Of a stretch of 64,000 nt of DNA, positions 36,460 to 48,071 are shown one piece after another. Position numbers and translations under genes: made by a program. This stretch comes from Bubalus kerabau (lineage: Eukaryota > Chordata > Mammalia > Artiodactyla > Bovidae): contig NC_073642.1 in NCBI RefSeq assembly GCF_029407905.1, forward strand, positions 4,774,001 to 4,838,000. Reading direction: 5' to 3'. How positions within the stretch are numbered: the stretch's first letter is position 1; the number at the start of each line of letters is the position of its first letter. The notes below the pieces were generated by a model. It did not search any database and was not told where the DNA came from. It was given only the letters and a program-made list of their open reading frames with translations.

Positions 36460-37657
36460 TCAATTCTTTGGTTCTCAGCCTTCTTTATGGCCCAACTCTC
36501 TTATCCATACATGGCTACTGGAAAAAACATAGCTTTGACTATATGGACCTTTGTCAGCAAAGTGATTTCTTTACTTTTTAATATGCTTTCTAGGTTTGTC
36601 ATAGCTTTCCTTCCAAGGAGCAAGTGTCTTTCAATTTCATGGCTGCAGTCACCATCTGCAGTGATTCTGGAGCCCAAGAAAATAAAATTTCACCGCTTCC
36701 ACTTTTCCTCCTTCTATTTGCCATGAACTGATGGGACCTGAGAACACTCCTGACAGTCCCTTGGACTGCAAGGAGATCCAACCAGTCAATCCTAAAGGAA
36801 ATCAGTCTTGAATATTCACTGGAAGGACTGATGCTGAAGCTGAAGCTTCAACACTTTGGCCACATGATGCAAAGAGATGACTCATTGGAAAAGACCCTGA
36901 TGCTAGGAAAGATTAAAGGCAGGAGGAGAAGGGGGCAGTAGAGGATGAGATAGTTAGAAAGCATCATTGACTCAGTCAGTCAGTTCAGTTCAGTTGCTCA
37001 TTCATGTCGGACTCTTTGCAACCCCATGAATTGCAGCACACCAGGCCTCCCTGTCCATCACCAACTCCTGGAGTTCACTCAAACTCACATCCCTCGACTG
37101 AATGGCAATGCCATTCAGCCATCTCATCCTCTGTTGTCCCCTTCTCCTCCTGCCCCCAATCCCTCCCAGCATCAGAGTCTTTTCAAATGAGTCAACTCTT
37201 TGCATGAGGTGGCCAAAGTCCTGGAGTTTCAGCTTTAGCATCATTCCTTCCAAAGAACACTCAGGACTGATCTTCCTTAGAATGGGCTGGTTGGATCTCC
37301 TTGCAGTCCAAGGGACTCTCAAGAGTCTTCTCCAACACCACAGTTCAAAAGCATCAATTCTTCGGTGCTCAGCTTTCTTCCCAGTCCAACTCTCACATCC
37401 ATACATGACCACTGGAAAAACCATAGCCTTGACTAGACGGATCTTTGTTGGCAAAGTAATGTCTCTGCTTTTTCATATGCTATCTAGGTTGGTCATAACC
37501 CTCCTTCCAAGGAGTAGGCGTCTTTTAATTTCATTGACTCAATGGACTTTAATCTGAGCAAACTTTGGGAGATACTGAAAAACAGGGAAGCCTGGTGTGC
37601 TACAGTCCATGGGGTTGCAAAGAACTGGACACAACTTAGTGACTGAACAACAACAAC
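36460..37657 (+). repeat. Twin-primed (5'-inverted) BovB insertion carrying a second BovB
   Basis: 36460-36738 is BovB in minus orientation; 36739-36974 and 37542-37657 are BovB in plus orientation. The inverted part ends in the element at the caatt/gaattgat point, and the plus part starts about 25 bases further on (agaacactcctgacagtcc). So the two are adjacent segments of one element with the 5' part flipped. AAATGCCAA (36451-36459) and AAATGTCAA (37658-37666) flank the whole unit within L1. Confidence 0.85.
36975..37530 (-). repeat. BovB 3' fragment nested in the twin-primed BovB
   Basis: Minus BovB from its ttcagttcagttgctcattc terminus to the gtcttttaatttcat block. Exact 11-bp duplication TCATTGACTCA at 36964-36974 and 37531-37541. 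A 150-codon open stretch (37002-37454, minus) encodes the RT C-terminal part. Confidence 0.95.
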
Positions 37658-37740
37658 AAATGTCAAACAGATCCTGTTGACTGAGGTGATGTTTAGTTCT
37701 TCTGTATCCTAGGAGCTCATCCACCCATTTTACTTGGTAG

Positions 37741-38916
37741 TGGGTAGAAAATTAGCTCCCTGTTTGACTGAAACCTGTTTGTGCTGAAACCATGGGGAGG
37801 GAGGTATGTAGTTTTTGACTAGTGTTTGGCTGAAATTGAGCATGTATTATCAAAAAGTTTCTGTTTCTGGTAAGCAATGCTTTTCCTGATCATCTGGCTA
37901 AGAAGCTTTTTTTGGAGTTACTTTTCTCTGTGTTTGTTGGTAGTTTTAGGCAGTAGGCTTTCCAATACACTCTCTGGAACAAATGAAAGGCAAAAAGAAG
38001 ACCTAGGGATAACAACACCAAGTCACTGCCATGTCCCAAGGTCCACAGGCAACTGACCTTCTTTCAACCTTTAGAATCTTCCCATGTTTGCTTTTTGTGT
38101 TACAACAGAACTTTTTATTTGTAAGTGGGAAGGCCAGGAGGAATGAGGGAAGATTACTCCATCTTGGCTGGAATTAGAAATCTGTTCAGAGGGTTTTAAG
38201 AAAAGCTTCATTTAATTCTTCCTTTCTGTTTTCACACCTTTTAGTTGCATTCTTGCTTATTAACACTTCCACCAGAAGGAAGGCAAGGAAATAGAAGGAG
38301 CTAGAATTCCAAATCTTCCATTTGCTACTCATCAGTAACTCTGGAAGAGGTCCAGTGAAAAAAGAACTTGAAACTACTTCCTAACATGAAATTTTCAATA
38401 ATCTATGGATGTAGATTATTCATTCAAACCCAAGACCTCAATTAACAGTAGAAGAACACTAAAGCCTTAGACCCCATTCATTGCCTAGACACTGCCTTTC
38501 AAATGTTTTCTATATGAAATTGCTCAGAGAACAATAAAGTTTCCCAAAGCTTGTTTATTTCAGATATTATGATAGATCAACTTTTTTTCTTAAGTTCTAC
38601 TGATAATAATGAAGCACTTTGTTCTTTTTTTCCTCTAAAATTACGTTTTATAATATGCAATTAGCATCTGGGAATAGGGGAAGTCTCTATAGTTTTTCAA
38701 AATCTTTCTAGACTATGGAAAAGTCATGAACTACTAATGTTGAAAGCTATATGATGCATTTTTGTAAGAGTTTTCCAAAATCTGAGCATTTGTATTTTTC
38801 ATTTTAGCAAATTAAAAAAAATTTTTTTATGATAAAGCTATCCAGAATTCATGGGATTCCTTCCTTTCCTTAACAAACCAGTTTACAATTTATGTTAATC
38901 AAATATTTAAAATATC
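37741..38916. other. Unique intronic sequence
   Basis: No repeat or gene recognised. Confidence 0.5.
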
Positions 38917-38926
38917 ATAACCTTTT

Positions 38927-39138
38927 GGGCTTCCCAGATGACTCAGTGGTAAAGAATCCACCTGCCAAGCAGGAGATGCAGGTTCAATCCCTGGGTCTGG
39001 AATATACCCTAGAGAAGGAAATGGCAACCCACTCCAGTATTCTTGCCTAGAATATCCCACATAGCCTGGTAGGCTACAGTCCATGAGGTCCCAAAGAGTG
39101 GGACACAACTGAACAACTAAACAGCAACAGCAACAACA
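38927..39138 (+). repeat. Bov-tA SINE
   Basis: Complete head, A-unit and CAA tail. Exact duplication ATAACCTTTT at 38917-38926 and 39139-39148. Confidence 0.94.
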
Positions 39139-39148
39139 ATAACCTTTT

Positions 39149-42100
39149 AAATATCAACTGACAACATTGGCAACAATGTGGAAATTCAAGCTAGAAATGC
39201 ACTGGAATTTATCCAGAACAATTGCAGATGGAAAGGTACATTGTTTCAGAGTCTATGGTTTCCAATTCCTGGAACAAGGCCCAGAAGTAATAACAGAGTA
39301 GTGATCAGATTCCCTTCAGTGTAAAAGAGCTCTCTAGACATAGAAGGTCATGAGATAAAGGATCTTAAACTAACCACCTGTCCACCTTCTCCTCTTAATT
39401 TGGAATCTGATGTTTGGCTCCAAATTTTCATCATTTCCCAATATTATCCAAGCTCTCTGGAAAAAAAAAATCACACAATATATCTAATTCATTACTGCCT
39501 ATCTTAAGTGTCTGTGCCACTGTTGATTCAGCATCCCAATAAATGAAATTTGGTTATTGCACTAATTTCACAACCACTTCTCTAGGTTTTAAATTGTCCA
39601 ATTTGTTCCTTTTCTAGCTAATTTCATATTTTTATTATTTTATGAATAAAAACTGTGCTTTTGAACCACACTCAGAAAGTCTTATCTCCATCTCTAATTA
39701 ACTGATAGGCTATGCAACCTGACTTCTAATTGGTACTTGGCAAGAAGAGAAAGTACATATTAAATAAGGGCTTTTAGCCAAGACAGCACCCCTGCTCCCC
39801 CTAAGAAATATAATTTTCTGTATAAAAAGCATGCTTTGAAGTATTTTCCATAATTCAAACAACACAGTGTCTGTCACTTTACCAGCAGACCAAGAAACTC
39901 TTAATACCCACTCCTTCTTTCTGAGATTCTCCTTTATAATCATGTAGTTTATCCAGGGTAAAAACAGTGACTTTAGGGGATACAAATCCATGGACTGTGT
40001 CCTGCCATCTCTCACAATTTCACAATTATTCCCACAATTACTCATTGGGTGCTCTCTGTTAAGAGTGTTTTAAATGGTTCCATATTTGCCCCACAGCTTT
40101 CTTTATAGTGATGGTCTCCTTGGAGAGAATAGATCTTTGTCTTCCTCTGGCCGTGTCTATGAATAGAACAGGATCACTATCAATACTCATCTTCAACACA
40201 TCTATTTATGGCTGGTAGTATGGAATATATGGAAGTAAAAGGATATATACTATGGTCAAGGAAGGATGTCTACAAGTGAAAAAACTTGAGACCAACAGAA
40301 AAGCAACAGAAAAAGAAATATGTTAACACTGTACTAAGGATTAAAATAATCTGAAGTTGGGCAAACATAGGGCTGATTGACCTTATCACAGGAAGAGCTC
40401 TGCTCTTAGATTCTGGGAGGCACCAGTGTCAAGTCCAAACCCATCACAGTCATCCAGTGCTACCACTTCTTTTGTTCTTGCACTTTCTCAGAAAGAACCC
40501 TAAAATCACCCCTTGTACAAACCAAATGGTGAAGGCTCTGATATGTACTGAGAACCTCAAATCTGCTCCAGTCTCTTTTCTTGGAGCTCAGAAGATGTCC
40601 ACTGACACAGCCCACAGGCTCTTTTCCCTAGACCTTGGAACTAGTTCTTAATCTTAGCATCCCAGCCACAGTGGGCATTAACTCCAGGTACCCCACTCTA
40701 CCACACCCAGAGGCACTCTGGAGTCATTGAGGGCTCCCATCCTAAAAAAGGACAAGAAGGACCAAGTGGTCATACAACACAAGTGGAACAAGAAGAGAGG
40801 ATAATCATAGATTTAAGACAGATCACAGATCCCTACATTTGAGGGCTCCAAACTAGTGTCATGTGAAAAAGGGAGTCTTCAATACATTATCAAAATTACT
40901 GTGCAACACCATGAATAATTAGACACTAGAGAAAGAGGAAAGAGATGAAAATTATCTTCAGGATTGAGTGACAAGGTGGAAAATCACAATTCAGGAGGCT
41001 GGCAACCAAGATTTGACATGCCACAGAGTGATTCTTAATTACCCCTTTTACACACAGTCCCCAGCACTCACCAGCAAGGATAGAGACAAGGGCTACAGGT
41101 TGATACTCATCCCAGAGACATACAGTCAAGGAAAATGACTGTAAAACAGAATTCAGCAGTTAGGGGCCGCACAGTTATGGGAAGCTTAGAGTGTCTCTTT
41201 TAAATACAGATTCTTTCTTTTTCCCATTAAAGACTACAAGAAAGAACCTAATGGAGAGGAAGATATGTTGCAAAGCAAACAGTGAATGTGGGCACAGGAA
41301 AAGCCAAAATGCAGAGCACAGAGAGCAAGAATAACTTCTGATAGGAGGAGAGACGCCTTCCTCTGAGAAAGACATGTGGGCAGAGCCCATGCATCCTGCC
41401 AAAGAGGAGGAAGTAAACCCATACTATAATCTTCTCATTTGAGCTCAACTGCGAGGAAAGATGGGAAGTGAGAGGGGAGGCCTTAAGAAGAGACAGAATG
41501 CTCTGCATGGTGAAGACGATGAATGTTAAATAATAAAATTATTGGGAGACTTCTTGTAGTCAGAGACCATTTCTCCTAGTTGGGTGACCAACATCATTTT
41601 GAAAGCTGGGCAAGGGCTAAACACAACCATGATGTCAAAGGGCTGGAGAAACTTCAAATAGATTTCTTTGGCATCTAGAAGGTAAGGTAGAATCAATGCT
41701 TAAGGACAGGATGAATGAAATTAAAACTGTTGACAGGCAGGAGACTGGGAAAGACAAGTGACAGTGAAACGAGTCTTCTCAAAAGCAGATGGCAAAAGTG
41801 TGATCTTGAAGTTTTTTTAAAAAAAGAAAAGATTAAAAAAATAAAACTCAGGGGTAGGTGAAAATTTTTATAAAATGATAGTGTTCCTGAATGGTTTTCA
41901 CTGAGATGCTATTTCCGAGCATGACAGCAGGATTCAAAATAGGTTGGTGAGGAAAATGGTTACCCATTCATCTCATAAACAATATGGAAAAATCCAAAAT
42001 AAATTTAGATTTAAACTACCTTCCAATTAAATGTTAACCATCACTTAATTTTTTTTCTCTGCATCAGCAGACCAAACTTTGGATCAAATGAAATAATAAT

Positions 42101-42425
42101 CTGATTTTTTCCGCATTAACTACAGAAAACAGTCACCTGAAATGTTACTCAAGTAGGCAAAGTAAGTTAATACTTCATTAAACAAAACCTCAAGTTTACC
42201 AGATGCAGCCATCATGTCAGCCTCACTGCACTCCTGACACACAAGACCTGCCCACGCCAGGACCCAGGACTTCCCTACACGTACACAGCCAGAGGCCCCA
42301 CACACTCAAACATCAAAAGGGCCCCACACACTCAAACATCAAAAGGACCAAAGTGCTCCTCAGTTATAGAGATTAAATATGGGGCTACACTGTATTTGAA
42401 ATGTATTGGTAAAATCTGGGCATCC
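39149..42425. other. Long stretch of unique intronic sequence
   Basis: About 3.3 kb with no ruminant SINE or BovB, the longest such stretch between 1 and 56 kb. Short frames (for example 39710-40045 minus and 41248-41508 minus) show no recognisable domain. A 26-bp tandem duplication lies at 42294-42345. Confidence 0.5.
42294..42345. repeat. Exact tandem duplication of 26 bp
   Basis: The unit starting ggccccacacactcaaacat at 42294 is repeated exactly at 42320-42345. Confidence 0.95.
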
Positions 42426-42437
42426 ATATAAAAATGG

Positions 42438-45280
42438 AGGTAAAGTCTGATGTACAAAAGTAAAGTCTGATGCTGTAAAGAACAATATAGTATAAGAACC
42501 TGGAATGTTAGGTTGATGAATCAAGATAAATTGGAAGTGGTCAAACAGGAAATGGCAAGAGTGAACACGATATTTTAGGAATCAGTGAACTAAAATGCAA
42601 TGGAACGGGCAAATTAACTCAGATTACCATTATATATACTACTGTGGGCAGGAATCTCTTAGAAGAAACGGAGTAGTCATCATAGTCAACAAAAGAGTCC
42701 AAAATGCAGTACTTTGGTGAACTCTCAAAACAAAAGAATGATCTCTGTTAGTTTCCAAAGCAAACCACTCAATATCACAGTAATCCAAGTCTATGTTCCA
42801 ACCAGTAATGCTGAAGAAGCTGAAGTTGAATGGTTCTATAAAGACCTATAAGAACTTCTAGAACTAACACATTAAAAAGAAGTCCTTTTCATTATAGGGG
42901 ACTGGAATGCAAAAGCAGGAAGTCCAGAGATACCTTAGAGTAACAGGCAAATTTGGCCTTGTAGTACAAAATGAAGCAGGTCAAAGACAAACAGTTTTGC
43001 CAAAAGAACACACTGATCATAGCAAACACCCTCTTCCAACAACACAAGAGAAAACTCTACACATGGACATCACCAGATGGTCAATACCGAAATCAGATTG
43101 ATTATATTCTTTGCAGCCAAAGATAGAGAAGCTTTATATACTCAGCAAAATCAAGACCAGGAGTTGACTGGCTCAGATCATGAACTCTTTATTGCAAAAT
43201 TTGGACTTAAATTGAAGAAAGAAGGGAAAACCACTAGACCATTCAGATATGACCTAAATCAAATCCCTTATGATTATACAGTGGAAGTGACAAATAGATT
43301 CAAGGAATTAGATCTGATATACAGAGTACTTGAAGAACTATGGACAGAGGTTCATGATAATGTTCAGGAGCCAGGGATCAAGACCATCCCCAAGAAAAAG
43401 AAATGCAAAAAGGCAAAATGGTTGTCTGAGGAGGCCTTACAAATAGCTGAGAAAAGAAGAGAAGTGAAAGGCACAGGAGAAAAGGAAAGATATACCCATG
43501 TGAATACACAGTTCCAAAGAACAGCAAGGAGAGATAAGAAAGCCTTCCTCAGTGATCAAAGCAAAGAAGTAGAGGAAAACAATAGAGTGGGAAAGACTAA
43601 AGATCACTTCAAGAAAATCAGATATACCAAAGGAATATTTCATGCAAAGATGGGCACAAAAATGGAAAGAAATGGTATGGACCTAACAGAAGCAGAAGAT
43701 ATTAAGAACAGGTGGCAAGATTACACAAAAGAACTATTAAAAAAAAAAAAAGATCTTCATGACCCAGATAACCACAATGGTGTGATCACTCACCTAGAAC
43801 CAGACATCCTGGAGTCCAAAGTCAACTGGGCCTTAGGAAGGATCATTACTAATAAAGTTTGTGGAGGTAATGTAATTCCAGTTGAGCTACTTCAAATCCT
43901 CAAAGATAATGCTGATAAAGTGCTGCACTCAATATGTCAGCAAATTTGGAAAACTCAGCTATGGCCACAGAGTGGAAAAAGTCAGTTTTCATTCCAATGC
44001 CAAAGAATGCTCAAACTATCACACAATTGCATGCATTTCACACACTAGCAAATTAATGCTCAAAATTCTCTAAACCAGGCTTCAATAGTACATAAATTGT
44101 GAACTTCCAGAAATTCAAGCTGGATTTAGAAAAGGCAGGGGAACCACAGATCAAATTGCCAACATCCATTGGCTCATCAAAGAAGCAAGAGAGTTTCAGA
44201 AAAATATCTACTTCTGTTTTATTGATTGTGCCAAAGCCTTTAACTGTGTGGATCACAACAAACTGTGGAAAATTCTTCAAGAGATGGGAATACCAGACCA
44301 CCTGACCTGCCTCTTGAGAAACCTGTATGTGGGTCAAGAGGCAGCAGTTAGAACTGGACATGAAACAACACACTGGTTCCAAATCGGAAAAGGAGTACGT
44401 CAAGGCTGTATATTGTCACCCTGCTTATTTAATTTATACGCAGAGTACATCGTGAGAAATGCTGGGTTGGATGAAGCACAGCTGGAATCAAGATTGCCAG
44501 GAGAAATGTCAATAACCTCGGATACTCAGATGACACCACTCTTAGGGCAGAAAGCAAAGAAGAACTAGAGTCTCTTGATGAATGTGAAAGAGAAGAGTGA
44601 AAAAGTTGGCTTAGATCTCAACATTCAGAAAACTAAGATCATGCATCTGGTCCCATCACTTCATGGCAAATAGATGGGGAAACAATGGAAACAGTGGCTG
44701 ACTTTATTTTTCTGGGCTCCAAAATTACTGCAGATGGTGACTGCAGCCATGAAATTAAAAAACACTTGCTCCTTGGAAGAAAAGCTACGACAAACCTAGA
44801 CAGCATAATAAAAAGCAGAGACATTACTTTGCCAACAAAGTAGTCTAGTCAAAGTTTTGGTTTTTCCAGTAGTCATGTATGGATGTGAGAGTTGGACTAT
44901 AAAGAAAGGTGAGCACCAAAGAATTGATGCTTTTGGACTGTGGTGTTGGAGAAGACTCTCGAGAGTCCCCTGGACTGCAAGAAGATCCAACCAGTCAATC
45001 CTAAAGGAAATGAGTCCTGAATATTCATTGGAAGGATTGATGCTAATGCTGAAACTCCAAAACTTTGGCCTCCTGATATGAAGAACTCACTCATTGGAAA
45101 AGACCCTGATGCTGGGAAAGACTGAAGGCAGGAGATGCTTGGATCTCCGAGTCATGTCCATCACTGACTCAATGGAGAAGAATTTGAGTAAGCTCTGGGA
45201 GTTGGTGATGGACAGGGAAGCATGGTGTGCTGCAGTCCATGGGGTCACAAAGGGTCGGACATGACTGAGAGAGTGAACTG
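42438..45280 (+). repeat. Near full-length BovB LINE
   Basis: A 2.84-kb element with a perfect 12-bp duplication ATATAAAAATGG (42426-42437 and 45281-45292). It encodes, in broken frames, the apurinic-endonuclease-like domain (about 42.6-43.2 kb, with a conserved GDWN-like block), a 323-codon open linker/RT frame (43077-44048), an RT segment (WFQIGKGVRQGCILSPCLFN at about 44371-44430) and the C-terminal domain (MVFPVVMYGCESWTIKKGEH). Several frameshifts and stops make it inactive; for example the YADD-type motif is mutated (near 44520, ggatactcagatgac). Confidence 0.95.
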
Positions 45281-45292
45281 ATATAAAAATGG

Positions 45293-45894
45293 TCAACTCT
45301 GACCTCAAAGCCCCCGAAAATAACTTTTTTACAGTGTCTTAGGCTTGATTTCTGATAATTTTAGTACTCAAATATAAAAGTTATTTGGGGAACTATAATT
45401 TATTCTGTTTCATTCAAAACAGTGACCTGAAGTTGTGATGTTCCTTATATATTTATTAGAATACCAAATATAAAATTAAGATAAAGTCAGTTTTTATATA
45501 AAGCCAAATTAATGATATATTTTTCTTGTTAGATGAGACTGTGCTGGAGTCATGGTAAAGTGAAGAATAGTTTTGGGGTTTAACTCAATTTTATAAGCTA
45601 TTGTTCTCTTTCCATTAACCAAAAGATACACTTATTCTAGAATATTAAATATAAAACAGTTTTTAGGCAACTCAGTGGATCCCAAACAAACAGATCATTT
45701 CTTTAAAGCTACTTGGTTATGTGTATCAAACACCTAAAAATATTCATACTATCTGACTCAGTAATCCTCCTACTGAAATATTTCTCAAGAAAAATATGCA
45801 TAATAATTTACACACAAGGATATTCATCAAAACACCATTTAGTGTATCAGAACAAGCAGCTAAACATATAATAGGATAATATTAATTATACACT
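45293..45894. other. Unique AT-rich intronic sequence
   Basis: No repeat recognised. Confidence 0.5.
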
Positions 45895-46007
45895 GCCACC
45901 CCACTCCAGTACTCTTTCCTGGAGAATCCCATGGCCGGAGGAGCCTGGTAGGCTGCAGTCCATGGGGTCGCTAAGAGTTGGACACGATTGAGTGACTTCA
46001 CTTTCAC
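45895..46007 (+). repeat. 5'-truncated Bov-tA/BOV-A2 fragment
   Basis: A-unit only (ccactccagtactctttcct to gtgacttcactttcac); the tRNA head is missing. Confidence 0.9.
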
Positions 46008-46254
46008 GCAAGAAAATAGCATATAGTTCTTAAAGTATCTGTAAAATATGTTCAGTATGGAAGTGTCTGTAACATAAAGTTACATGCAAAAGAATGATAA
46101 AAACTTACCCATATAGTATGTAAAATACACATTTATATTACATGTGCGTGAAAAAAAAAGAAAAAAATACATCCAAATGTATTTTTCTATCTGTTCTAAA
46201 TTTTCATAGTGGGGAATTTTTTTTTTTTATTTTGGAAAACAATGGACACTTTTA

Positions 46255-46850
46255 TTTACTTCTGTTCTTCTTATGTTTTCCTTTGAAAAAAGTGGAACTA
46301 CTGGGAGTGTTTGCGTCTCTAAAGTGGAGCTCATCATCCTCCTAGGGGCAGCCACCTATGGTACAGAGTCAAGGTGGCTCAGTAAAGGTGCAGTGAGTAC
46401 CTAAATTCTCAACAGGCAGGCACACTGCTGTCCCCAGCCTTCTTTTCACAATATAAAGTCAGAGAACATTCCTGCACCCAATGTTAAGAACACGGCATGC
46501 TAACACAAAGTCACATGTTATATAGAAAACTCCATGGGTGTTGTGATCATTTACAAAGTTCACAGCTGGATAAGGGAGAATTTCTGCCTTCCTTCTCACT
46601 TAAAGATTCTCCTTCCTACTTGCCTCCTGTCACACTTAAAGAGAACATTTATCAGAGTATCTGCTAAGGCCTGCAGCTCTGCTAACACCTTGGGTTTCAG
46701 AACTTGTTCTGCTCAGGCTGTAAAACCTCTTAGTGACTCTGTACCGTAGGTGGCTCCCCCCAGGAGGATGATGGGCTCCACTTTAGGGACGCAAACACTC
46801 CCAGTAGTTCCACTTTTTTCAAAGGAAAATATAAGAAGAACAGAAGTAAA
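46255..46850. repeat. Long inverted repeat: 116-bp arms, 364-bp spacer
   Basis: 46255-46370 and 46735-46850 are reverse complements with six mismatches in 116 positions and no gaps. The homology stops abruptly at both ends of each arm. Outer ends read tttacttctgttcttctta / aagaagaacagaagtaaa, so a TA dinucleotide flanks both if the arm is taken to begin at CTTCTG. The spacer (46371-46734) shows no repeat I recognise. It is neither BovB nor a Bov-tA SINE. Confidence 0.92.
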
Positions 46851-47595
46851 CAATTTAATTTTGCACAGTATAAACTGGCATGTATCTGCTTTTTAATTAC
46901 ATATGGCCAAATGTCCCAGTATCTTGATCATTTCAAGAGAAAAAAACAACATCCAGTTTCTTGTCACACTTTTACCATTTCAATCCCATCTGTAGCTCCC
47001 TTATGTCTTTTCCGTGCCGTCTAGTCCTATTCACTCTCCTCCAAACTGCTTTCCAGAACACTCTCAGCATCTCCTCTTTTCTCATCCCCACCTTCACCAT
47101 CACCGACCCCCATATCTGGCACAGGCTGACGAGTACTGTCTGACTCACTCCTGGACTCCCGGCAAGCACCCTCTCTTCCTGAGTTTCTGCACAACTTCAA
47201 TGGCAGTGACAGCTTGCCAGAGCTTCAAGTCTGAAATGACAGAGGCAACATGTGAACAGGCATGCTAAACTCGAGACACGTGGAAAAGCCCAAACTACTG
47301 TCATTTGGATCTGTGCTGCTGAGGGTTTCAAAGCGGATGAGAGCAGTTGTACTCTTAAACCTGAAGTATTTAGAGTGAAGGTGACCGCACAAGAATATGC
47401 TCATCAGCACAGCACAGGTGGACCAAAAAGTCATGAAAGACAAAACAAAAGGAATTATTAAGTAATATCGATTATTTTGACAATTAAAAAAGGAAACATT
47501 CACTGCATTGCCTCTCCCCAGTTAGTTCCATAGTTAACTTACAAATGCAAGATGCTTTGATAGCCTGGAACTTTCAAAATCTATAATATACAGCT
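46851..47595. other. Unique intronic sequence
   Basis: C/T-rich around 47000-47200. No confident repeat call. Confidence 0.5.
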
Positions 47596-47606
47596 AATTC
47601 TGGACT

Positions 47607-48060
47607 GGTTTTTCCAGTAGTCTTGTACGGATGTGAGAGTCAGACTATAAAGAAAGCTGAGCGCCAAAGAATTGATTTTGAACCGTGGTGTTGGAGAAGG
47701 CTCTTGAGAGTCCCTTGGACTGCAAGGAGATCCAACCAGTCCATCCTAGAGGAAATCAGTCCTGAATATGCATTGGAAGGACTGATGCTGAAGCTGAAGC
47801 TCTAATACTTTGGCCACTTGATGCAAAGAACTGACTCACTGGAAAAGACCCTGATGCTGGGAAAGATTGAGGGCAGGAGGAGAAGGGGATGACAGAGGAT
47901 GAGATGGTTGGATGGCATCACTGACTCCAGGCACATGAGTTTGAGCAAGCTCCAGCAGTTGGTGATGGACAGGGAGGCCTGGCACGCTGCAGCCTGTGGG
48001 GTCGCAAAGAGCCATGGGTTCACAAAGAGCTGGACGTGACTGAGCGACTGAACTGAACTG
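47607..48060 (+). repeat. BovB 3' fragment
   Basis: 5'-truncated at the 'tttttccagtagtc' block, ending gactgaactgaactg. Exact duplication AATTCTGGACT at 47596-47606 and 48061-48071. Contains a small local duplication of the gcaaagagcc/cacaaagagc phrase near its end. Confidence 0.94.
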
Positions 48061-48071
48061 AATTCTGGACT

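Noticed and set aside
43077..44048. 323-codon frame as a functional protein gene
   Set aside because: It is part of a BovB LINE whose upstream and downstream portions are broken by stops and frameshifts.
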